From VRUE01 sp963807425 (GTDB lineage Bacteria > Actinomycetota > Thermoleophilia > Solirubrobacterales > 70-9), in assembly GCA_963807425.1 (NCBI GenBank), contig CAWEBZ010000011.1, forward strand, positions 78,621 through 142,620: 64,000 bases of DNA, given 5' to 3'. Made by a program: the position numbers and the translations under genes. Below, piece by piece: positions 39,511 to 47,500 of the stretch (position 1 is its first letter; every line of letters begins with the position of its first letter). Below the pieces are notes generated by a model that saw only the letters and a program-made list of their open reading frames with translations, ran no database searches and was not told the origin of the DNA.

Positions 39511-42500
39511 GTGATGCACAGCGTCGGAAAGCTCGGAACAGGCCAGGAGAACTACTACCTGGAGAAGGTCGCCGAAGGCGCGGAGGACTACTACTCCGGC
39601 GAGGGAGAGGCCGAGGGCCAGTGGATCGGCGAAGCCGCAGCGGAGCTTGGCCTATCGGGCGACGTCGCTCCAGAACAACTCACGGCGATGCTCACCGGCC
39701 ACAACCCCGCCGACGGCGAGCCACTTGGCCTCCGCGCGGTCGGAGATCGCGGACCCGTCCCCGGCTTCGATCTCACCTTCTCCGCGCCGAAGTCCGTCTC
39801 CCTGCTCTGGGCGCTCGGAGGACCCGAGGTAGCGGCCGAGGTCTCCCAGGCCCACGCCCGCTCAGTCGAAGCCGCCCTCACCTACATGCAGCGCGAAGCC
39901 TGCTGGACCCGTCGTGGCGCTGGCGGCTCGCAGTTCGTCAAGGGCAACGGCTACCTCGCCGCCGCCTACGTCCACCGCTCATCGCGCAACGGCGATCCCC
40001 AGCTCCACACCCACGTCCTTGTCGCCAACGCGACGAAGGGACCAGACGGGCGCTGGACCCGCCTCTACCACCCGGCGATCTATGACCACGCCAAGACCGC
40101 CGGCTACCTCTATGAGGCCCAGCTGCGCCATGAGCTGACCCGCAGCCTTGGCGTCGACTGGCAGGAGGTCCGCAACGGCATCGCTGAGATCGAGGGCTTC
40201 GCAGACGAGCATCTACGCACCTTCTCCACCCGCCGCGCGGAAATACTCGAGGCGGCCGGTCCCGATGCCTCCGCCCGCGCTCGCCAGGTCGCCAACCTGA
40301 CGACCCGAAGCGCCAAGGAGAAAGACATCTCGCGCAAGACCTTGCGCGAGCGCTGGCACTCCAAAGCGCGCGAGATCGGCTTGGGCCGCGAGGCGATCGA
40401 GGGCACGCTTGGCGTCGGCTGGGGTCTCGACTCGGCTCTCGCGATCCACCAGCTCGACCGCGAGGTCACCGCCCACGCATCGCACTTCGACCGCCGCGAC
40501 GCGGTGCAGGCGGTGGCCAACCTTCTTCCCAAGGGAGCGCCGGCAGAGGAGGTCGAGCGCACCGCCGATGCATTCCTTGCCTCCGACGCCGTGGTCCGGG
40601 TCTCTGAGAGCGCCAAAGGCGAGCGCTTCACCACGAAGCGCATCTGGGAGCTTGAGCGCGAAGCCCTGGCGACCGCGCAACGGATGCGCGGCGAGCCTCG
40701 CGGCCAGGCCGGGGAGCTGCTCGCCGCCAGGGCGATCCAGGCCCGCCCGACCTTGAAGGCAGATCAGCGCGAGATGGTCCGCCGCCTGCTCGCCGACCGC
40801 GAGGGACTCGTCGTTGTCGTCGGTGAGGCCGGCACCGGCAAGACCTTCGCCATTGTCGCCGCTGCCGAAGGCTGGGCGCAGGCGGGCTATGAGCTGCGCG
40901 CCGCCGCCCCGACATGGCGGGCAGCCAACGTGCTTCGCAGCGAGGGACTTGAGGCGACGAGCATCGCCAGCCTGCTCGCCGAACTGGACCGCAACGCCTC
41001 AGGCGCGCTCTCCTCGCGCTCGGTCCTCTTGGTCGATGAGGCCGGGATGGTCGGCTCGGAGGATCTGGCGCGCTTGATCTCCCACGCTGATGACGCCGGG
41101 GCGAAGCTCGTCCCGGTCGGCGACCCCGAGCAGCTCGGAGAGATCGAGGCCGGCGGCTTGTTCGGGGCGCTGGCCCAAAGGTCGGAGCCGATCTACCTAG
41201 ACGAGGTGATCCGCCACAACCACGCCCTTGATCGCGACGCCGCCAAGCACATTCGCGAGGGCCAGGGACGCGAGGCCCTGACCCTCTACCGATCCGCAGA
41301 GCGGGTCACGGTCGCACCCGATGCCGAGGCCCGGCGCGAGGCGATAGTCGCGGACTGGTGGCGCTCTTTCGGAGAGGGACAGGACGCGCTGATGGTGGCG
41401 AAGCGAAATGCCGAGGTCGAGCGCCTGAACGCGACGGCCCGCGAGCTGATGCGATCCGAAGGCAAGCTCGGCAGCGAGGAGATCGAAGTGGGCGAAGCCC
41501 GCTTCGCCGCCGGCGATCAGGTCATCACCCGCGTCAACGACCGGGCCAACGAGATCTACAACCGCGAGCGCTGGCGGGTGGCCGAGGTCGATGCCGGGAA
41601 GCACAGCGTCGTCCTTGAGGGCATCGATCAGGCAAGTAGGGTCGAGATCGGCCCCGAGTACCTCGCTCGCACCAACCCCTACGGCGATGCCCCGGCCCTC
41701 CAGCACGCCTACGCCGTCACCACCTACTGCGCCCAGGGAACCACCGTCGACCGGGCCTTCGTCGTGGCCGATGCTTCGATGGACAAGCAGGAGCTATACG
41801 TGGCGGCATCGCGCAGCCGCGAGGAGACCTATCTGTACGTGACGCCGGAGATTCAGGCCGAGCGCGAGGAGTACGCACCGAAGCCTCCCGACCTTCGCGA
41901 GGACATCGGCCACATCGCCGAAGCTGCCGAGCGCGACCGGGCGCAGAAGGCCGCTCACGACGTGGCGCATCTTGAGGCGCTGCCCACTACGGAGCTCGCC
42001 AGGCGACGCGACGATCTGAGGGGGGCCGCCCGCGCGGAGGCGAGCAACCAGCGCGAGCGGGAGGCCCTGCGCGATCGCATCGAGAGTAAGGCCGAGTTCC
42101 TCGCTGGGCTTGACGCTCAACGCGAGTCGGTTCGGGAACTGCCCCGGCGGATGCGCCGCAATGAGCTGGAGCGGATCGACCGAACGGAAGCAACCACCCG
42201 GCAGATCCTCGCCCGCCACGAAGCGGAGGCCCGCCGGCTGCCTGCCCCCGAGGACCGGGCCCGACAAGAGCTGGCGGCGGTCGATCGGGTGCTTGCCCAG
42301 CGTCGTCAGGTGGCGCTTGCCGCCACTCGCATCGCACCGCCCGCTTACGTCGTCAAGGAGCTAGGGGAGAGGCCCAGCGGTCCACGCCAACGCAAGGCTT
42401 GGGAGCGTGGGGTGGAGGCGGTAGAGGGCTACCGCCAAGAGCACGGCATCAAGGACAGCCGAAACGCGCTCGGCCCCAATCCGAAGGCAGCTCGGGAGCG

Positions 42501-42615
42501 GGCGGCTCGCGATGCGGCGCGAAGGCGGCTCCGTGAGGCTCAGCGAGATCTCGGCATGGGGCGGGACCTTGGGCGCTCGAAGAAGCGGGGTATGGGCTTG
42601 GGAATCGGGCGCTAG
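39511..42615 (+). CDS. MobF/TrwC-type conjugative relaxase-helicase
   Basis: The protein has 1,033-1,034 residues (GTG 39511 or ATG 39514). The N-terminal relaxase has paired catalytic tyrosines (ENYYLEK, Tyr about 14-15, and EDYYSGEG, Tyr about 26-27) and the metal-binding histidines in YVHRSSRNGDPQLHTHVLV. From about residue 430 it has a RecD/AAA helicase: GEAGTGKTFA (Walker A), LLVDEAGMV (Walker B), VPVGDPEQLGEI, YAVTTYCAQGTTVDRAFVV and LYVAASRSREETYLYV (motif VI). The C-terminal 250 residues are charged, coiled-coil-like. It nicks and unwinds DNA for transfer. It ends in a basic tail (RSKKRGMGLG). Confidence 0.93.
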   Translation: MMHSVGKLGTGQENYYLEKVAEGAEDYYSGEGEAEGQWIGEAAAELGLSGDVAPEQLTAMLTGHNPADGEPLGLRAVGDRGPVPGFDLTFSAPKSVSLLWALGGPEVAAEVSQAHARSVEAALTYMQREACWTRRGAGGSQFVKGNGYLAAAYVHRSSRNGDPQLHTHVLVANATKGPDGRWTRLYHPAIYDHAKTAGYLYEAQLRHELTRSLGVDWQEVRNGIAEIEGFADEHLRTFSTRRAEILEAAGPDASARARQVANLTTRSAKEKDISRKTLRERWHSKAREIGLGREAIEGTLGVGWGLDSALAIHQLDREVTAHASHFDRRDAVQAVANLLPKGAPAEEVERTADAFLASDAVVRVSESAKGERFTTKRIWELEREALATAQRMRGEPRGQAGELLAARAIQARPTLKADQREMVRRLLADREGLVVVVGEAGTGKTFAIVAAAEGWAQAGYELRAAAPTWRAANVLRSEGLEATSIASLLAELDRNASGALSSRSVLLVDEAGMVGSEDLARLISHADDAGAKLVPVGDPEQLGEIEAGGLFGALAQRSEPIYLDEVIRHNHALDRDAAKHIREGQGREALTLYRSAERVTVAPDAEARREAIVADWWRSFGEGQDALMVAKRNAEVERLNATARELMRSEGKLGSEEIEVGEARFAAGDQVITRVNDRANEIYNRERWRVAEVDAGKHSVVLEGIDQASRVEIGPEYLARTNPYGDAPALQHAYAVTTYCAQGTTVDRAFVVADASMDKQELYVAASRSREETYLYVTPEIQAEREEYAPKPPDLREDIGHIAEAAERDRAQKAAHDVAHLEALPTTELARRRDDLRGAARAEASNQREREALRDRIESKAEFLAGLDAQRESVRELPRRMRRNELERIDRTEATTRQILARHEAEARRLPAPEDRARQELAAVDRVLAQRRQVALAATRIAPPAYVVKELGERPSGPRQRKAWERGVEAVEGYRQEHGIKDSRNALGPNPKAARERAARDAARRRLREAQRDLGMGRDLGRSKKRGMGLGIGR

Positions 42616-42763
42616 TCATCCCCGACTTGCCCGCGATTGAAGCATCGCGCTCGTGGCCGTCAACCCCCTGCGGGGGCCGGGCGCGAGCGCCCTTGACTGC
42701 CGCTCTCGCGGTGCTGGTTGGCGGGTAGGTCGGGCAGCGGGGGGTGGGGCCTGACAGTCAAAT

Positions 42764-43384
42764 TCAATCGTCTGCCAGTGGTGCTTTGCCTGGCGACTCA
42801 AAGCAGGCCAATGCGATGGTCATTGGTATTGGCTCCTCTCCGCTCTTGGCCATGCGCATGGCAGCTTCGGCTTGACGTATCGGTATCCGGTGGAAGATCG
42901 CGTCTATTTCGGTGATCGTCTCATCCCATGCCTGCTGATCGAAATTGGGGTCGGACCAGGTGAAGTGACGATCCGGCCGGATGTCGATTGTGCCGGCCTC
43001 GACCGCTTCGGCGACTCGATCTATGTAGGTCGAGAACACCGCTCCGGTGATTTCGTTCTTGAGGGAATCCGGAAGGCTCGCCCAACTGCTCTCGTCAAAT
43101 AGCGAGCGCGCATTGGCGCGGTAGAAGTACTCGGTAGCGCTCCTGCGCTTGCCGCCGGTCTTTGTCTCCACGACCTCGATGCATCCCCACGTCTCCAGCT
43201 TGCGGAAGTGGCCGTAAGCCTGGGCGTGCGTGTATTGGGGAAAGGCCCTGACGAATTGCGAGACGCTCATGGGTTCCCGGTTCAGCGTGTCCAGGATTCG
43301 GACCCGGATCGGGTTCGCCAGAGCCTTAGCAAGCGTCTCGCTCACAAAAGTGGGGGCCTGTATCTCGACCAGTTCCGAATTCAA
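42764..43384 (-). CDS. ArsR-like winged-helix regulator, element-borne
   Basis: The protein has 206 residues. LAKALANPIRVRILDTLNREPMSVSQFV, then HAQAYGHFRKLETWGCIEVVET is a winged helix of the ArsR/HTH_20 kind. The C-terminal half (FSTYIDRVAEAVEAGTIDIRPDRHFTWSDPNFDQQAWDETITEI, read in pieces) may bind a ligand or dimerise. Regulators of this layout are numerous in Thermoleophilia genomes. It is transcribed away from the AT-rich palindrome at 43,478, which could be its operator. Confidence 0.75.
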   Translation of the reverse strand: MNSELVEIQAPTFVSETLAKALANPIRVRILDTLNREPMSVSQFVRAFPQYTHAQAYGHFRKLETWGCIEVVETKTGGKRRSATEYFYRANARSLFDESSWASLPDSLKNEITGAVFSTYIDRVAEAVEAGTIDIRPDRHFTWSDPNFDQQAWDETITEIDAIFHRIPIRQAEAAMRMAKSGEEPIPMTIALACFESPGKAPLADD

Positions 43385-43477
43385 GCTAGGGAATCCTCGG
43401 TTTCCTCAGATTTAGCTGAGTGCCGAGCGCGAGAGCCTAGCGCTGCCCCGCTGAAATTAATTTCTGGCGGCCAAATG

Positions 43478-43511
43478 CTTTAATTATTTTGATTATTAAA
43501 AATAATTAAAG
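43478..43511. repeat. AT-only 13-bp inverted repeat
   Basis: CTTTAATTATTTT and AAAATAATTAAAG flank an 8-bp AT-rich loop. Such AT content is exceptional in this window. It lies between the divergent ArsR-like gene (start 43,384) and a 19-codon ORF (start 43,528), so it may hold both promoters and an operator. Confidence 0.65.
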
Positions 43512-43527
43512 AAAGGGGGCAAGGGAG

Positions 43528-43587
43528 ATGAAGGTCGCATCGAGCAAAACCGTCGTTCCGATGATTTCGATCACGAAGTCCGCCTGA
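43528..43587 (+). CDS. 19-residue micro-ORF
   Basis: ATG, then VASSKTVVPMISITKSA after Lys2: the product would be MKVASSKTVVPMISITKSA. AAGGGAG lies directly upstream, the AT-rich palindrome 17 bp upstream, and a strong 11-bp hairpin 13 bp downstream, so the tiny frame looks like a complete transcription unit. It could be a leader or a signalling peptide. The next gene encodes an ArsR-like regulator. No homologue is known to me. Confidence 0.4.
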   Translation: MKVASSKTVVPMISITKSA

Positions 43588-43600
43588 CCCAGCGCGATTC

Positions 43601-43635
43601 GAGCCGTCCCCAGGCGCAATGCTCGGGGACGGCTC
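43601..43635 (+). terminator. 11-bp perfect stem after the micro-ORF
   Basis: GAGCCGTCCCC pairs with GGGGACGGCTC around a 13-nt loop. It ends the unit that contains only the 19-codon ORF. Nothing else codes between 43,636 and 43,884. Confidence 0.7.
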
Positions 43636-43884
43636 TGCCTCTCAGTGAGCGCAGCTCTCATTCGAGGCCTGGTTGCTTTCGTCTTTCAAAAAGCAGGCAA
43701 AAGCAGGGATTTCTGCTTTTGAAAACGCATTTGAAGAAGTAATCAGTCTCTCTACACTGCCGCCGCAGTTCCTAAGCATTTTGAGCCGGTAGAGCGGAAT
43801 GAAAAGAGAGAGGACAGCGGGGTGGCGAACCGACATGGCGGCGGCGCAGCCGATGAGCAAGACAGGTCTAAGGAGGACCAGCGC

Positions 43885-44184
43885 ATGTCGGCCACGCTCA
43901 TCCGGGCGCTAAATCATCCGGTTCGCCGGGAGGCGCTGAGGCTGCTCCATCGGTCTGGCGAATCCAAAAGCGCGGTTCAGATGAGCCGCTCGCTTCGGGT
44001 ATCTGGGGAAAAGCTCTCCTACCACCTAAAGGTCCTTGCCGAATTGGGCGCTGTGGCCCGCGCGGGCGAGCGGAGGGTCCGAGGCGTCCCCGAAAAGTTC
44101 TTTGCGTCGGAAGTCTCCGACCATGAGCGGATCATCGCGATCCTGGCGGATACAGAGAGGGATGACGATGCCATTCGCAGATAG
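43885..44184 (+). CDS. ArsR-like helix-turn-helix regulator
   Basis: The protein has 99 residues. ATG 43885 is chosen because TAAGGAGG lies 9 bp upstream; the GTG at 43822 gives a poor N-terminus. TLIRALNHPVRREALRLLHRSGESKSAVQMSRSL, then GEKLSYHLKVLAELGAVARAG (recognition helix) and the wing RRVRGVPEKFF are the ArsR/HTH_20 fold. No metal-binding cysteine is visible. It may control the large secreted-protein operon downstream. Confidence 0.75.
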   Translation: MSATLIRALNHPVRREALRLLHRSGESKSAVQMSRSLRVSGEKLSYHLKVLAELGAVARAGERRVRGVPEKFFASEVSDHERIIAILADTERDDDAIRR

Positions 44185-44415
44185 AGACTTCCCGGGGAGG
44201 GACGCGGGAGGACGCAGAGCCCGGGGCGCACATGGCGGCGTGGATCTTGATCCGACATTTCCGTTCCCAAGCCGGTCCTCGCAATTGGGGACAGAAGACG
44301 ACGAGGGGGGATGAGCCGGTGGACTGGGCCGCGCTCATTCCCCGCATCGTCCACCCGACCAAAGATTCGGGGTGCGTGGGAGAAGTTCTATGACTTCGCT
44401 GAGGTCGGCAGGTAG
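44165..44415 (+). pseudogene. Relic of a second HTH regulator
   Basis: A 49-codon frame (44,165-44,314) overlaps the end of the ArsR-like gene. From 44,328 the sequence VDWAALIPRIVHPTK appears, the typical beginning of ArsR-like winged-helix proteins in this group. It breaks into another frame (IRGAWEKFYDFAEVGR) and stops at 44,415. No recognition helix is left. The rest to 44,597 is AT-richer DNA, with no gene seen, and probably holds the promoter of the large secreted-protein gene. Confidence 0.4.
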
Positions 44416-44597
44416 CCAGGTCCAATGCTCAACTACTTCGCTTCCGTGCAGTCCGCGAGAACTCCTTCTATCAATAGGAAATCCGTAGCTGCCGCACAAA
44501 ATTTCAGCATATTGTCCAACTTTTCAGTACCGATCCGAAAGTTTTGCGTGATAGATAGCAGTGCGTACCCGGCCAATAACCAACAGGGGGAGCATTA

Positions 44598-47500
44598 ATG
44601 AGGGTCAAAAGCAGCACGGTTGCGAACGGCACACGATGGCTGGCACTTTTCCTCGTCCTGCTATTGGCTGTATCCGCCGTCCCTGTCTTGGCCGACTCTC
44701 CCCCGGCAGAGGGCATCTATCAGCCCTCCGAGTCCGAGCTTGCAAAGCTCCCTGGGCCAAGTGATGTCGCTAGCGGGATTAGCGAGTTCGAAAAACAGGA
44801 AGCTGCTGAGCAAAGCAAACGAGAAACTGCAAATGCGGTCGAGGAGCGCGAAGAGTCCCTCGAAGCTTTTGTGGATATCTCTTCTTCCGAGGCCAGGACG
44901 TTGCTCCTGGCTGAGTTCGCCGGGCAACTTGCCCAGATCGACCAAGATCCGGCAAGGATGCTGAGCGACGCTTCAATCGATGAGATCTTGACTCCGACCA
45001 CTGCCCGGATCACGGCAGACGGGAACACGATGCTCCTTGACGGCACAACCCCGGTGCGAGCCCCCACCGAGGAAGGTGATTTGAGCAAGGTCAGCCTCGA
45101 TTTGGTCCCCAACGACGATGGCTTCACCCCGGCTAACCCGCTTGCCGAGGTGAGCCTGCCCGACTCAGCATCGGAGGGAGTGGAGGTTGGGGACGACGGC
45201 CTCGCGGTCGAACCTATCCTCACCGAGCCCGCGAGCGCAGCAACCCTCGTTGGCGACAAGGATGTCTTCTATCCCGAAACGCAGACCGATACCGACATGC
45301 TCGCAATGCCGATCTCGAGCGGTGTCGAGCTTTTCTCCCAGCTTCGCTCGCTTGAGAGTCCGGAGGAGCTGCGTTTCGCGCTCACCTTGCCCAGCGGTGC
45401 CGAACTTCGCTCAGACGGGCAAGGAGGCGCTGAAGTCCTCCGTGAAGGCGAGATCCTCGCGCGAGTTCCCGCCCCGATCGCAGTTGATGCCCAAGGTGCC
45501 GACGTTCCTGTCTCAATGCACGTGGAGGAAAGCGACCTGGTGCTCGAAGTCGCTCATCGCAGCATGGATGTCGCATACCCGCTGCTTGTTGACCCCGCCA
45601 TATTGGAGGACTGGGCGACATATGGAACCACTAGCTGGTATTCCGGCTGGAACTTCTCTTCCCTGACCGATGGCACCTGGGCTTACACCTCTAGTGATTG
45701 GGGCCGCTTCGTTCCCAGTACAACGCCGATCTACACGAACTTCGGCGGCTCCGGCCGTGGCCTCTTCGTCTCAGCCGGAAGCATCGGCGAAACCCAATGG
45801 GCTTATCGCAATGGCCAGTGGAACTACACCGTTCCCGGCGGCACGACGTATATCGCCGATGCCGGCGTCAATCCACTATGGCGCGACAATCACGGCTGCG
45901 CGCCCAGCAAATATCCACAGCCGCATGACTACGTTGGTCTGTGGAGCCCTGCATGGAGTTCCCAATATGGCTGGATGTCCTTCCAGGCCGATGCCAGCCA
46001 ATCTCATGGCTACGCATATGCCAAACCGCCTACAGACTGGCGGAAATACACAGCGCAAATCTTCATTATCGGCCTAGGCACCGGGGCCTACAACACTGCT
46101 CCGATCCCGTGCTGGCGAGATCTATACGCAGGAGGGGCCTCCGTTTGGATGTCCGACCCCGAGAATCCAGCCTTGAATGGCTTTCCGACCGCCAGTGATA
46201 CTTGGATTGACAATACCGCCATCCCTATCTCAGTCTCTGCTAATGATCCGGGTCTGGGAGTGAAATCCTTCAGACTGTTCACGACCGACGCATCGGGGGC
46301 CGCAGCATCGCAGATCGGTACCTCAATAAGTAATTGCACCGGCCTACGCGCCAGCCCCTGTAGCTCTTCGTGGAATAGCTCGATAGCAAACTACAACCCC
46401 GCTGCTCTACCAAGTGGAATAAATACCTTGGTTGGCTTTGCTGAGGATGCGCTCGGAACTGAGCATCGCTCACAAGGCCTACCGGTGTATCTCAAGGTGG
46501 ACCACAGCAACCCCACGATAACTACTTCAGGTGAACTGTTCACCGAAAAACCGAAAAAATACACACTTCTTATCAAAGCCAATGATGGGGATGCCGCTAA
46601 ACTCATGACGGCACAATCGGGAATGAAGAGCGTCGAAGTCTTCCTTGATGGAAGTCTTGAAGCTCGGGAGCCGGACACTGCCAGTCCTCCAGCGTGCTCG
46701 AACGTCTACAACGGCGTTAATGTCGGGAGCTGTAATTTTGAAGTAGACATCGAACTCGAACGAGCCCTTTCGGGAAAACATACGATTAAAATCGTTGCAA
46801 AAGACAGCCTAAATCACCCCGAAACGAAAACGATTGAAGTAAACCTGCCGAAAGACACGATAGCCCCCAGCACAACCCTTTCAGGCCCTCTCTACACGAA
46901 TGCTGGGGGATGGCTTGCATCGGGACAAGCGTCCAGTGTTACGGTCAAAGCAAGTGACACCGAATCAGGAGTGACGGAAGCAACACTCTATGTTGACGGG
47001 GTTAAAGTTGGCAAACCTGCCGTCCAAGAATGTTATAGCGGATCTTGCAGCCTGACTACTACACTTCCAATCACGTTGACTGGCTATGTAGAGGGAAGTC
47101 ATGCTGTGAAACTGATCACGAAGGATGGAGCTGGTAACACGACAACTAACACCTGGTCCATAGGCGTCGATTCAAAAAGTCCAGCCGTTGCCTCCCTGAC
47201 GACCACTCCATCTCTACCGAATAGCTGGAATCCACAGCTGAAAGAACTTACCCTTAACTATCAAGCGTCAGATAGCGGTGGGGGCGTGAAGAAAGTAGAG
47301 GTTCTTCTGCCGGGCGGTGTGATCAAAAATGTGTTTACCAGTGCATGCACTGGTAAAGCCGGCGCGCTGTGTCCGTCGACGGTTAAAGGCAGCACAACGA
47401 TTCAGACCAGTGAACTTCCTGAGGGATCAGGCTCCCTAATAGTCAAAGCCTATGATGTTTTTGAAAGCGTGGCTAGCGGACAGACAGGCGCTGTATTCGT

